Shown here one piece after another: positions 49,001 to 62,500 of a stretch of 64,000 nt of DNA. Every line of letters starts with the position of its first letter. The stretch's first letter is position 1. Under the pieces are notes generated by a model. It made no database searches. It saw nothing but the letters and a program-made list of their open reading frames with translations, and had not been told where the DNA came from. Source of the DNA: Paramacrobiotus metropolitanus (lineage: Eukaryota; Tardigrada; Eutardigrada; Parachela; Macrobiotidae); NCBI RefSeq assembly GCF_019649055.1, contig NW_026570254.1, forward strand, positions 1,116,001 through 1,180,000, given 5' to 3'. The position numbers were made by a program, and so were the translations under genes.

Positions 49001-49362
49001 AGTGGATGTACTGCTGGAGAATTATGCGGAACAGCGTGAAATAGATGGAGAAAAACGAAAGGAATCTCGGCACCGCTCAGTGGGTCCAAGTGGACACACG
49101 TACCGAATGAGTTTGCCCAAATCGGAGGACAGCGGCGACCCGCTGTTGGACCTCAACGAACGGATACAGCTGCGATTGCGAGAGCGCATTAAAACTGCCG
49201 AAGACACGTAAGTACAATAAAGTATAGTACCAGTATAATGCATTCGGAAGACATAATATTATGCTGGAAGTACACCGCTTTTTTGAATTATTGTGTTTTT
49301 GCAGACTCAATGCTTGCATCGAGACAATTCGTCGTGACTATGTCCTGCTGCGACGCCATTGA
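43044..49362 (+). CDS. Repeat-bearing protein of unknown family (807 aa, 9 exons)
   Basis: Exons 43044-43168, 44451-44607, 44698-44838, 45435-45747, 45864-45979, 47175-47336, 47445-47745, 48157-49207 and 49305-49362 join in phase (2,424 nt, 808 codons with stop). Residues 1-140 are folded and helical (LVPLFEAMQSIGFPLHILE, GFMIYTYIYRTFQDMFEAK, LPLYQYICPGHPLAKVDEIV). Residues about 250-340 include a coiled-coil-like stretch (SIEERLIRIEHDLVDNNARF). The rest is Ser/Arg/Pro-rich and disordered, with a tandem tract on the theme HHRESVSHGN, then an acidic C-terminal helix (LLDLNERIQLRLRERIKTAE). No signal peptide or membrane span is seen. Many RxxS-like sites suggest phosphorylation. I do not recognise the family; a cytoskeletal or scaffold role is only a guess. 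Introns 1 (1.3 kb) and 5 (1.2 kb) are the largest; intron 5 holds a transposon-like element. An AATAAA is near 49767. Confidence 0.85.
46585..46864. mobile_element. MITE-like element with terminal inverted repeats
   Basis: A 280-base insertion in intron 5 of the 807-aa gene. The left end TTACCGTAATTATCGAATTT and the right end, ending AATTCGATAAATACGGTAA, are imperfect inverted copies continuing into GAAGCCC/GGGCTTC. The interior is strongly strand-asymmetric, with repeated runs of seven to nine C (AAGCCCCCCCC) separated by AT-rich words. No coding capacity. I see no clear target-site duplication. Size, ends and lack of genes fit a non-autonomous DNA transposon. Confidence 0.7.
48494..48780 (+). 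repeat. Coding tandem repeat (HHRESVSHGN theme)
   Basis: About nine degenerate copies of a ten-codon unit inside exon 8. The protein pattern is (H/K/P)HRESVSHG(N/S/D), with variants GVLHDS, DSVSLDK and ESVSRGS. The third-position spread shows that the copies are not all recent. Confidence 0.88.
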
Positions 49363-51755
49363 AACCCCCTGCATTCATAGGTCACCAAAAATTTTAATTG
49401 AAGAATTTCTTCGTTGTATGCTGTCGTGTCCAAGAATGTTCGTCCTGCCCCTTTTCACCTATCCCTCCACAAACCGTTCCTGCATTTGTGTTGCTCCCGA
49501 ATAATATGCTACTCGCAACTCGTGGTGGTTTGTAGACATTGCTGCTGTTGGTTTGGAATGATTTGTGTTGCCTGAATAAGAATTGCTTAAGGGATGCCTG
49601 ATTGTAAATTCTGCCGAATTGATATCAGGAAAGCGTGTGGTCGGTGTGAGACGGTTTTTTTATCGATTTACGTTTGCTTTGTTCGTAGTTAATGTGTGAT
49701 TATTTTGCCTGTTTCCGGTTTCTGACGAAACACAAGAAAGTAAACACGGGAGGTAGATTTAGTTAGTAAATAAAGATCATTCTAAACGCGGGTTTAGAAT
49801 GAATCTTTTACGGTCTTTTACGGATTACATATTTATCATTGTTATATACTTATTTTATCGTTGCAACTGACGGTGTTTTTCGAATTATAATTAGCCCAGT
49901 TTTTAAATTTACATTGGTCGGGGTCTTATATTTATATGGGGAAGTATTCTAAAAACATAAGGGCATCATAAAATGTATGATAAAATGATGGGGAGAGGAA
50001 GCTTCGAATGTGAAAAACACGGAGCAAGATTGTTATAGACGTAATAACAAATAAACGGTACTCATACAGCCGGATAACGCACTGCTCGCTATTGCTGATC
50101 TTCCGGTCATACAGTCGGATCTTCCGGTCGTTGTACAGTATTCTACTATTCATATTGTGCCGGTTGCTTTTTGTTGTACTTGTAAAGTTGCCCCGAATCC
50201 TCCATGCCGGCTGTTTGTCTTACCTTACAAAACCACAGAATATGAATCTTATTAATTTCGTTATCTGTTGTGAATGTGGGTTATTTGTGGTTATTCTACT
50301 TGCTTGCTAGTTGCTACAGAAGTATACAGTACACGTTCGTGAAAGGTCAGGTATACATACGCATGCAAAGTATTGACAGTGTGGTATAAAGTAGTGATCG
50401 TTATAGAAAATGCCAAAAACAGCGGTTATTCTACGCTGGCTGTTCTACCTTCATTTCAAAGCGTTCGGAGTCTTCGGACTCTGCATGGGACTCACCGACG
50501 AGGTTTTACTTCCATGTTTACTCTGGAAATACTGCCTCTGCAGATTTTTTTTTAAAGTATCCTTTCTTAAACTGCTTTTGGAGTTACTCTGGAAATACTG
50601 CCTCTGCAGATTCTTTTTGAAAGTTTCCTTTCTTAAACTGCTTTTGGAGTTCTAGGTTTAACAAACTATAAACTTATTAACAATATGATTTTTAAATTCT
50701 CAATATCTTCCAGAGATAATTTCGATACAATGATGCGACAACAGCTAACTTTATTAATCTCACCAAAAGCAAATTTACAAATAAAACTGAATCTTTTAAT
50801 TAACATGCGGTCACTGAATGAACAGTCACCAGTAAAACGAAAGAAAAACAGAGAAAAAGTCTCAAAAGCAGATCATTTTGCTATTGTACGCGATACCACA
50901 TCGAAGACTGCTCACTCTTGTTGGACGTCGCGAACGGGTTTTTCAAGTGCGACGATGTAGCAATGGCAGTTTGATGACTGATCGACCGGATATAACGACG
51001 TCTCTGACCGGTCCGGCAATCGGATGAACAATTAAACCCAAACAGGAAATGAAAGCGTAATTTTTACAACCGGTATAACCACAACAGAACACCCAATTAT
51101 ATATCCACAAACAAATTTCGAACAAAAACTAATAAATAAATATCACCCAAACTGTCCAGTCGTGTGTGTAATGCAAACGCACAATTGCTCAAATTCTAAA
51201 TTCAAAAAAACGCAGCAAAAATCAACTGTACAAACATTTGCGAGAAAAAAGAAACAACAAGAAAACCACGTGGTATTAAAAATTCAAAGAGTGGAAGAAA
51301 AAACAGCAAGTTTTTCTTTAGAAAAAAACGGCTCAAAATAACAACAGTCGGTAAAGCTAATTAAATGGAATCAGTGACATCGAACAGAACAGGCACAGCC
51401 ACTCTGCCGCAATGTCATGATTAATAAAAACACATCCCTGAACTGCACCGAAAATGTTCCCACAAAAAATCGCCCCCACTACTGGATCACGAATGCGCTT
51501 TGATATGGTACAAGAAACAAAGAAATAAAGAGACAAAAACCATTCCTTTAGCCCGTTAATAAATATAACCAAAAAGGGATTAATAACTTATAAGCACTGT
51601 TTTTTTCATTTGGAAGATAACGAAAAATTTCTCAACCGGGATTCTGTCGAGTGGGGATTATGGGATGAAGGGGAGAGCAAGGGATGAACGAATAACATAA
51701 GAAAACAATTAAGAAACAAACCCAACCAACACGGATCCGACACAGTCGAGGCTCA
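49363..51755. other. Convergent spacer and long Brat 3' flank
   Basis: 2.4 kb between the ends of the 807-aa gene and the Brat-like gene, which face each other. The left part carries an AATAAA near 49767. The right part is A-rich on the + strand, as expected of a long U-rich 3' untranslated region on the minus strand. An 81-codon + frame (50410-50655) contains a 66 bp duplication and is not a convincing gene. Confidence 0.5.
50521..50652. repeat. 66 bp tandem duplication
   Basis: Copies 50521-50586 and 50587-50652 share CTCTGGAAATACTGCCTCTG and CTTTCTTAAACTGCTTTTGG and differ at only a few positions. The period is a multiple of three, so the open frame runs through both. Confidence 0.9.
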
Positions 51756-54700
51756 TTAGTTAAAATCACTGCTGGCGCCGCCGAGAACTCCAGGCATTTT
51801 GACCAGATTCTTCATAGGATTCATGTGGAATTCATTCAAACCCATCCCACCACCAACACCGGGGTTACCGCCGGCTCCCATCCGTCCCGACAAAGAGGAA
51901 CTCGAACTGACCGAATGCTGCTGCATGGCGTCGCTTACTACGGGGAAGCTGTTGCCGAAATTGGCGAAACGGTACACGTACACTTTGTAGTCCTTGCTGG
52001 CCAACACAACCGATCCCTCATCCATCAGCGTCACATCGAAACACTGGGCGTGTTTTACACGGCTCTCATACGCGGTGATCAACGATCCGTCCTGGCGGAA
52101 AATGGTCAGATTGAAGTTGTTGTGATTGTCCGCCACGATGACATGTCCGCGCTCCGTAATGCATACCCCGATGGGGAAATTGGTCACGCCCTCTCCGCCA
52201 ATTTGTCGCAGGAACACTCCGTGGTAGTTGAACACCTTCACACAGTGCGCCCGGTTGTCGCTGATGAAGATCTCCTCGTTATCGTTAGTGGCCACCCCAT
52301 TCGGGAATTCCAGATGCTGGGAGCAGGCGAACTTACTGAAGATACGTCCGTTTGGCTCGAAGATCACCACCCGCATCACCTTGCATTCGACCACAATCAC
52401 CCGGCCGCGGTTGTCCACGGTGACGCCGCGCGGATGCTGCAGGATGTCCGCACCGAACTTGCGGACAAATGCGCCGTATTGATTGTACACTTGGATCTGA
52501 TGAGTCGGACTGCGCTCCGTGACCACAACGTCACCGTTCCGCGCCACCGCGACACGATTCGGATACAGCATCTGTCCGTCGCGCTTGCCACATTCGCCAA
52601 AAGCGAACTTGAAACGGCCTTCGTGGTCAAAGATCTGGACGCGGTGGTTATTAGTGTCGGCAACGAGGATGTCACGGTGGGCATTCACAGCCACGCCACT
52701 CGGCTCAGAAAACTGACCATCTCCAGTACCGAAATCACCAAATTTAGCGATGTAAGCCATTTTCAAACGACGGATAGTTTGACGCGCTGGAGGTGCTCCT
52801 ACAACGATAAAAAATCTTGTAATTCTGACAACTTCATGCGTAACAGCAATTCAACTGCTATGATTAAGATAACTGAGCCTCAAACAGCCGTAGCATATCA
52901 GAAAAATGTTTAAGAAAACTTAACCACATTACCACATTAACAAAACATCTTTATACAACGAAGAATCGACTGACCTTAGAGCTTATCGCAACCAGGGCCA
53001 ACGTTACCAATAGTGATTAAGTATTAACTTACCGACAAATCCTTTGCTAGGAGTGGCATCATCGCCGATCAGTGTATCCGAACTCAAGTTAAAAAACGAA
53101 TCCGAGTTAGACGATGGGCTAGAGTTGTTCTCCATCCATTTGTCGAAAATATTCATATCGCCAGCATTTCCAAAAGGGTACATTGCCGGACTGGATCGCT
53201 TGATATTCATTCCGTTCCCCGCCGACGGTAGCGTGCGATCAAAGGCCCCATTCGGCAAACCATTCATACCATTCCCAGCCGGAAAGTTAAAATTCCCCGG
53301 ATGATTACCACCGTTCAGATTTGGCCCATCTCCCATACTCAGTGCCGCCAAAGATGGAATGGAGCGATGGGATCCCGAGTTAGCCGTGGAGAGACGATTC
53401 AGTGAGTGCCCACTGCGTGAGTGGGCCAAAACGGGTAGGGCCGTATTATCCGATTTCTTCTGTAGAAACCCATAGGAATTCTGCACACTGGACTGAATAG
53501 CCTGATAGTTGGTGTTGAACTGTATATCTCCGGACCAGCCGAATGAGCTCTCTGAGTGGGCGTTCATAATAGTATCCACCAAATGCGTCAGTTGACGCTT
53601 AAACAAGAGGATTTCCGCGTCACTTCCGTACGTCAGCAGACGGTCCATAAACTGGCACACACTGCTCAGGCGACGGCTGCAGTCGATGCTCCGCTCCTGG
53701 ATAAGGTTCGAAGCCACCTGACGTTCCTCGTAAATACTTTCCAAATTCTGCAGTAATTCATCCCGACGTTCCTTCAGTACCTGCAAAAGCAGAAGACATC
53801 ACCAATAAATAAGGGCGTACGAAAAAATCCAGTCAGGTTCCGCCTTTTATGCGCACCGACATATATAAAGTCGCATCCCACCACATAAAAAAGTTGCAGA
53901 ACACACCGTAAGTTCGTTGTTACAAATTTCACATAGGTAAAACAACAAAACTTATTCTCGCATATTCACGGAACTCTGGTGCACTAGATGTCCGATGTTC
54001 TGGTGTATAAAATTTATGTCAACACAGAAACGCTGCTGTTTCTATGACTTCATCAACAATTACATGTTACACCACATGCCGCAAAACCGACGATAAAAAG
54101 CCAAGCTACCGGTTTACGAAGTCAGCGAATGCACATGCCCCGAAACGGTACTAGATACATTACGTAAGTCGGAATTCTTATCATGCCGTCCATCGGAAGC
54201 GTCGCATACAGCAATAATCACCACTTTATCACTTTGTACAATTATACGCGGCTCATAAAACCTTTCGGAACCGACGTATACTTAAAAATCAGAAGATTTC
54301 CGAAAATGGAAAGAGAATCATGGACACTTAATACTAAACGCATTGTCTCTGATATCCATGGTGCAGTAACACTCTATTGGCAGAAAACTTAACATATTCT
54401 TGCTTGAACTCGGTAATTACCTCACTTCTGAAAATTAATAATCCATATGGCTACGATAATTTTTGTTGACTATTTCCTGCAGGCTATAAGCACCATAAAG
54501 TGCATAAACTGTAAATCATAACTACAAAACTATGCAGCATCCCACCTGAACATAGAACTGCAGAGTATCCTCAATAGCAGCTTGAGCAGCATGGTAACTG
54601 GCGGTAATCCGTGTCAGATTCGCCTCACTGGAGCTAGCGGAGAACTCATCGGCCTTGGCTTGCGCAATCTCCTTCATCTGCATCAGACCCGCAATTTCCC

Positions 54701-55514
54701 GTTGACCAACTTCAGCAATGGCGGCCACATCATGTTGACTCTTGGGGTGGTCAATCATAATACAGTCCTTACACACTGGAATATCACAGCTGGAGCAGAA
54801 GAAATCCAAGCGTTCCATCGCGTGCACCGGACACGAAACCTGAGGCTTATCCAGAGGCGGACCGATCAATCGTCCATATGCATCGTACCGGCCCATTTTC
54901 ATACCGCCGGTGCCCATTCCGAACTCAGCACCGGGGAAATTCTGACCAAAGCCGAATGCATTGGCCGGGCGATATTCGGTTTGCAGAGGACACACACGAT
55001 GGCGGTTAAAGCAGTGCATCAGCTGATGGGCCACCACGCAGTTCGCGCACAATAAATTCGCGCAATCAATGCATTGCGCCTGAGCGAACTTTTCGGCTCC
55101 TTTGCAGGACGTGCAATAGCGCTCGGCGGCGATCGCTCCTCCACTTGCGAACTGATTAATCGACGGATTGGCCAAGTTCAACAAACGGATCATGCCGTAA
55201 TCCGGGAGCAGACCAGCCACTCCGTTGGGCGGCAATTTGGTCATAACATGGCATTCCGGGCAGGTAATGCGATCCGGGCCATCCTGAGCGGCCAGTGTGT
55301 CCAGACAAGCCGCACAGAATGAATGCATACATTGCAGGACTTTAGGAGATCGAAAGGTTTCTGAACAAATCGTGCAGTGCAGCTTCACTTCCGGTGCCAG
55401 ATTGGACGCGTCGGAGGTAAGAGAATTGGTGGGTGAAGTACGCTGACCGCCGGTCAGACTGGATGCCATATCGTCGGAAGACAGGGAAGAGCCACTTGGT
55501 GATAAGGATGTCAT
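51756..55514 (-). CDS. brat: Brat-like TRIM-NHL protein with RING (919 aa, 3 exons)
   Basis: Minus-strand exons 55514-54546, 53780-53033 and 52798-51756 join in phase, 920 codons with stop. Order of domains: C3HC4 RING at about residues 47-88 (CTICSETF, CMHSFCAAC, CPEC), first B-box about 134-173, second B-box about 228-261 (CPVHAMERLDFFCSSCDIPVC), coiled coil about 265-400, a Ser/Asn/Gly-rich linker, and a six-blade NHL propeller from about residue 585 (KFGDFGTGDGQFSEPSGVAV, DTNNHRVQIFDHEGRF, ECKVMRVVIF, DNRAHCVKVFNYHG, DNHNNFNLTIF). The NHL domain is very close to Drosophila Brat, which binds RNA with Pumilio and represses translation in the cytoplasm. Fly Brat lacks a RING; this one has every zinc ligand, so it could also act as a ubiquitin ligase. 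No filamin domain is present. The first ATG after acceptor GCCGCAG was chosen. Confidence 0.95.
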
Positions 55515-56558
55515 GTTGGCACCTGCGGCACAATGCCAACACTTATGTCACAATGCATACAAGATAAGCACTCCGTTCAAGTTCACAGACAAACAAAATG
55601 CGCTTCCAGTATTAAAACAAGCTCGTACGAGTACGCTAACCAAACAGCATATTTGCTTAATTAAAAAGTAAATGAATGCCTAATTCATGCACCCCATACC
55701 TTCCATTTTCACTGTTTTTAGTGTTTAATGCATTTTGCTCAAAAAAGTCGAAAACCGCTCGCGGTCAGCTAAAGAAAAATAAATACTTATGTTCGCCAAA
55801 TTAAGACAGGGCCGTTCAGTTTTTACGAAAATACTGACCAGAAATCGATTAAATTTCCTTAATTATTCAATTATCATGAAAAACGTGCAGCCCTTGTGAC
55901 CAATGATGCCTACAGCTAACAGCGCCAGCTAATATCTAATGCAGTGATGAGAAGCACATCAAAACCCACAAAATAACAAGTGCACAGATCCGCCCCAAGC
56001 AACAAAGGCCCTACTATCCCACTGACCTCTGCTCTTTACATGATTATGTCTAATCGTGGCTGCACTGACATAACACAAACACACACACCACGCTGTGCAG
56101 CCGTAACATCGTTGACCTTGCTGCAGCAAATTGATTCCAACTACATGCAACGATATCTAGATCTACGAGCGCCCAGTCATTTCCATTCAAGCAGAATTCC
56201 ATGTCCCAGCGACTTACAAATTAAAGACATTTCATGATCGTCTTTCAGCTGTCCAGCATTTTCAAAATGGCTATTAATTCTTGTAAAACGCTATGTCGGA
56301 CAAGAAAACGAGAAACTTTTCACGAATAGAAGTATAATATCTAATCTGAAATGAAATTGACCGATTCCCTTCACGAACTAAACATACTCCGCAATCATAA
56401 GACGATAAAGCCATTCTCGCGTCACTGCCTAAATGATTTGACAAATTATCGCTCGTCTCCTGATATACCCGTTATAACAGTACATCCATAGCTCACAATT
56501 AATAACCTTTTAGTTACAAAAAATATTTTCAAAATATCCAAAAATTCACCACTTACCA
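55515..56558 (-). promoter_or_regulatory. Brat 5' leader intron and probable leader exon end
   Basis: An acceptor (TTGTGCCGCAG) lies nine bases before the Brat ATG. The best donor upstream on the minus strand is CTTG|GTAAGTG with the exon end at 56558. The bases 56559 to about 56640 would be the end of a non-coding first exon. Inferred from splice signals only. Confidence 0.4.
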
Positions 56559-59500
56559 AGTGCTTCACCTTCGGAACCAGACGCTCAAGCAAAGGTTTCT
56601 TTCACAAAAGACCGGATGATCAGCCCATCCGCGAAGATGAGCAGGTCAGGCGTATCGTGTCAAAAAATGTTGGTGTTGGCTGTTACATAAGAATCAACAA
56701 CAATAGCCTGCAACGTTAAAACAACCAAATTAAGCAACCATAAAATAGCTCTTCAGCAAAAACGCTTGTGACATCATACAATATATGCAGCCAGCAAATC
56801 CGCCACGAGCTGGACAGTCTATATTACGCGTATAAACGCAGCAGAGTATCGGGGGCATAAGAAACACATGAATGATTTAACTGCGTACCGACACCAATAC
56901 ATTTGAAACATCTCGAAAGATCAGCTTCAGCACACAAAACAACAGCGCACAATTTTCACGGAAATGCCGTTCGATAATCTGTTAGCAGCAAGCATAACGC
57001 ACGAAGATAACGCACAACGAAAAGATAAAAAAGCCTTGTCGAAACCGTAGATCTTTACGGCTATTCACTCACAAGTCACATGGTGGACAAAAAACAAGAG
57101 GAATCCCCGAAGTGAGAGGAAAAATCACACAGCGGTGAACTATTAAAATGCTGTCTTCCGCCCCACAAGTGGTGCATCTGTCGAAGGCAATACTAGCCAG
57201 TTCAAGTATCTCCGATTTAACTTCAAACACGATGCTCGATTATGTCATCAATATTTTCTGAGCCTGAAAATGCGAGGCCACATACATAAGCGGTGCAACA
57301 CAGCCCTCGTCCGTCATTCTATTGCACCGCAGCCGCTTTGAGTCGGAGACACACGAAATTCAATAAAAAGCAGTATATTAAATACATAAAGATTGCTAGC
57401 ATCATGCGGAAAGAGCTTTCGCTTATCAGCTGCTTAACAGCAGCATTTGGCCTAGCGGTACACTTTCGCACTAAAAGCTTTTCAACAAAACAATGTTAAC
57501 CGGCATATTCGTTGTCCCACTTTGCTCAACACTGGCTGCCAAACCATGTATGCGCTCGAACAGCATACATAACATGGACGGCCAAGGAGAAGAAAAATTA
57601 CCGTCAGATTTTTGGTTTCACAAGCAAAACCGCCTAATATTTCACCACAGACGTCTTGCACATTCCATATGTTAAGCATCACCACACAAACGCACTGCAT
57701 GCTTTCTTGCACTTTACTAGTTATTTAGGATGCCGCATAATCACGGCCCAACAAACAGCATAAGCATTTTTTCGTGCGGACCAATAAAAACACTTCATCA
57801 TTGCTTCCGTTGTGTTACTTGTATCGGAAAATAATAAAACCATTCTGTAAACAAGGCGCATGTCCTGATGACAAAATTTACAGCAACCAACGTGTTCAAA
57901 TACACAATTACTGGTAACAACATCCAGCAATTATAATCGAGAATTCCCACAAGTGTAATTAATTATTTGAATAGGTACGCTTTAATATTACCATAAAGGT
58001 AAAAGATAGAAAACAAATCACCAGACATCCTCTACCATTTAAATCACGCACTTTTTCGAGAGAAAAAATACTCGTACTGTATTAATTATAATCTTGCTTC
58101 TCCGTGAGGTTATTGTAGTAATGCGACCCGAAGGACATCCTGACGGAAAAATTAAAATTTTGCAATATTCCGTTTATTTTTAGCAAAAAAAAACTTTAAG
58201 GAACACCCGCTATTCCATGCGTAGTAGTTTTTCTAGCGCTTACCCAGTTACTGCCTAACCGCAAGTATGCAATGCAGTTCCAATATCCTAGTCGAAACCT
58301 TTCTATCCACAACTTCAAAAAGCAGTCAACGAAGAATAAAGTAATTACCCAAAAAGTGTAGGGAATTTTCTAATTTTCCAACTAGCATCCACCTTCCTGA
58401 ATTATCAAAAATAAGAAGTACCAGAGCCGTACAAGCCGAGGTGTCCTAAATCTAAGAAGTCTGTCTGGGAAAATGTTCCAACACCATATTAGAGCGCAGC
58501 TGGCGTACGTATTATCCAAAAAAATCAGCAACTGATACCTTTGTATATGCGCATCAAAAGCTGACTAATAAAATGTAGACGGAACATGAGACAAAACTTG
58601 GCGAATTCTGAAAGGAATGCAGACTTGCACCAAACCCGGTACTTGAGACAATTCAGACTGTTAGCGGCGCATACTGCAGTATCGTACACGGAAAACGTTT
58701 CCTTATCGCGATGTGTTGTCGGTAGCCCGTTGGTAGCAGTTTAGAAGCTGAATTACCCACGGTACCACGATAAACAGATAACATGCAATATCCATTATTC
58801 AATTATGTCCGAAGACACTAACAAAGGATACCTAACAACTGCAAGCAAATCGGTCTATACATAAAGTATAGTCGGAGATTTGAAAAAAATACAAAGTTGA
58901 GTTTATCGAACAAGGAAAATCAAATTTAAGTTCTGCCAAAACTTCCTAATACCGCATTCACCCATCGTTAACTATTGAGCCAGAGATCTGCGTAGTTATA
59001 CCGCAAAAATATAGTCAGTACTATTTATTTTCAGTATTGTCCGAAAAAGATGCTACATAAACTGAAAACAAAATACGGCAATATGACGCTACAGGAACCA
59101 CCACGCGCAGACTAAAAAACACGCGGTTATTGGGATTGCCCTGATGAATCCGCGTTACAACTGTGTTTCGCACCGGTAACAGTAAAACCCCCATCAGGCC
59201 CACACACAACACGTTTTGAATTTCAGGAAGAATTGTGAAAATTGTCGCATACCCTCGCATTTGTTCCATCGACGGGTCGACGATGGCCCATTTAATTTAG
59301 GTTACCGGCTAGCAGTATATCGAAATCCAACGCAGTTTATCACATTCACATCACTAACCGAACCAACTGCAAGGTCAAACGCATCTACTACTGCAAGTAC
59401 GGATTTTAAACACAGGCACCAGCTGATCGGTAACTATTATGCATTGCTTACGCCATTCTTCGGCCACCTGTTCACTGTTAAACCATAAGTTATTAACTAG

Positions 59501-62500
59501 TACCACGACTTCCACTCACACAATATATCAGTTCAATGTTTGAGTGGTTAAACTAAAGACTCAACACAGTGAGACGGCGGACCGACTCCACCAAAAAACT
59601 TGTCTTTCGACTTGAAGACTAACATCCACACCAACCTAAACAAACATTCGCTTGTCACAACTATAACCCGTGTAGATGAACCGCTCGGCTGTGGACGACT
59701 AAGCACGGCACTTGTTATGCAATAGCGTTTTAAAAAAGACCACTTGCACTGGCAAGTTCACTACCCTCAACCTCACCGACCGCCGCATCCGAGAAAACAC
59801 AAATCAGGATAGCGAATTTCTCCTAATATTTACTGTTCCGTATACTGGCGACGGATGGATGCCTCCTTCGTGTAATGTAACCGCTCATCTACGTTGGAAA
59901 TGCACCGCAAACAAAATTCCTGCCACGAAATGCGCGCGACAGTTCCATCTGTGCTGTATTTTTCTCGCTGTATCGCACAACGCTCAGATTCCCGGCGTCG
60001 ACGTCGTTCGCGCTGACTCTTATCCCCCATCAGTCTTCTACAGTGCACACATAGAGAAAAACGCATGAAACCGCTCGAAATCACATTCAATCGATCCACA
60101 TGATGGCATTACGCAACCTAATCAATTCCAGTTTTGCCCAACATCATGGAGCGACCCTTATGTGTGGCATCTCACATGCTTACATGCATAAAAATGCCGT
60201 ATTGGCACACTAAAAATATCCGCAGTCAACATTCACCAGTAGAACGTTGTACGACAGAAGAACACCGTGGCCGATATAGGGTAGGTTGTGACAGGAGAAT
60301 ATGTTAACAATAAATAATATGCGATTCAACAAGAATTAAAGACAACATTAACGCACGTAAGTAATAATACAGTAACTGTTTTTGTTAATACTGCCACCGG
60401 ATGTGGGCAAGGCAGATGCTGGCTGACTGCACTTCACAAAACCCTTGATTACGTAAGGAATTTCAAGGATCTGTGCACCCGCAATGCGCATATTCACCTC
60501 ATCTGCCAGTGTGCTGCCGCAGTCTATACAACCTTCACGAGAAATGCAGCCGAGAAAAATTGCTTTTTCTTAAGACTGAAAAAATCCATTATTTCATCTC
60601 AAGCTGGCCTCAGCATTTTTTCCGGCTAACCAAAACAGCATAACGCTCCAATCTTATTTTCCATAGACGCTCAAAGAAATACATGTTTCGACAGTTACAT
60701 AAAGTCCCGGTTATATTAACCGGAAGTCGGAACGGGCATAATCACAAGCGGCGATTTATGACGAACCATGTGACGTGCGGAATACCAACAGAAACTCAGC
60801 TGAGCTGAACTACCCCCTCAAGAAAATTTCAGCTGACACGCTTCACAATATTCGCTCGATGCGCCTTCTTACCATTGCTGATTCATGCGTTTCACATTAC
60901 AGCCTTAAGAGACTAAAATGTTTCCGAAGCCATAATATTTAACCACATACAAACACACGCGCATCAGACGACGGCGGAAATCTAGGACACCTGATTAATG
61001 TTGAAGACTGTACGCGAACTACAGAAGCAGAACCCCCGCCACGAACCGAACGATGACAAAAAATAACTAACCTTCCTAGATTACAGCAGTTCAAAAGACC
61101 CTTAGTTCGCACAGTATAAAGCCAGCACCCGCTCCATTTCTCCAAAAACAGGACGTCGTCAGCACAATGTGATCACGCCAATAACAACAACTGCTTGTCC
61201 TTTGTCAGCTAGTACAGGGATTATGAAACACATAGTTGGCTTACCCGTAACCAGGAGATCGATGCCAGGCGAGGTCACTTTACACGATGTCTCCAGACAC
61301 GGGAAGGGCAAATTAGTACCGCAAATTAGACGATGCTCCGTCGGGAAAAGAATGCACGCTGTAGTTCAGGTCTTTTCCGTGTACTTTTCTGTACACTTAT
61401 CTGGTTCTTTAAGTCTTTAGTTGCGTAGTGCTACACGTTCCCGTCCATTGAAACGCAGGAGAAAGACGAGAAAATGTTCAGGGTGCAAAATCCACCTGAA
61501 AAATACTGACAAAATAACACCCCTTCATGATGTGCGTACAACAGGAAAAACACCAGTTTAATCGTGAAAAATTCAGTCCAACAGCAATATAGACCATCAG
61601 ACGATCACAGATGATCGACTTGAATGGAAACATCTTTTGCCGTGTCTCTGACAGTTTAGTACAAAAGTAGAACCGCGAGGCGCCAGCCGTACATGTTGCA
61701 CATGTATTACGGCGCAGCCGCGCGCAAAGCAATGGGAATTCTACCGGTTACGTCACGTCATACATATCGGGCCAAGCTGTTCCATTGTCAGATTCGTACA
61801 TGATTATTGATCCGATGAATGATTGTCTGGAAATGGATGGTTTTCAACTTTTCACACAATCTTATCCGCGACAATGCAGCTGCCAGTTGTGGAGCTAATA
61901 AGATTAATTAAACTCCCCATAAAGAGAACAGATTACAGATTTTTGCCGAAGTGTATGTAATGAAAATAAGTAATATGCCAGTGTCAAACCGCAAACTTGC
62001 AAACGAATATGGAACACGAAACATCATGCGTGTATCGGTATGCCGACTGAAGGGCGGGCTTATCCAATAAGCTAATAGACCGTGACCTTGCAGTGCCAAT
62101 TCAGAAATTGACGCCTCTGTGACATCCTTGTTACATCATCCACAAAAATTAAAATGGCATCGACAGAAGGCTATAATGATTCAACGAACGCCAGCACTTC
62201 ATGTCTGCAACCTGGATTTTGCGCTGCTAGATGAGTAGCAACAACTTTAAAACTAAAGCCGGAAAAGATTTCAATCAAAAGCGGAAATATTTTTAAAAAT
62301 TAAAGAATTAGCACATGATAAATTTACCTAATTCTGTGCGCAGCCATATATTATGTAAAAGTTTGATGCAATGCCAAATGAATTCTCTTTAATTAGAAAT
62401 TGTAGTGTAAGAATGAGGACTTAATTCTGCAATATGGCTGCAATAAATGCAGTAATCGAAGAAAAACGAGATGAAGTGCATTGACGCAGGCAGACATGCG

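Noticed and set aside
48391-49089. 217-codon frames on both strands
   Set aside because: They are shadows of the repeat tract in exon 8 of the 807-aa gene.
51825-52913. 362-codon plus-strand frame
   Set aside because: It is antisense to the NHL propeller of the Brat-like gene and has no family likeness.
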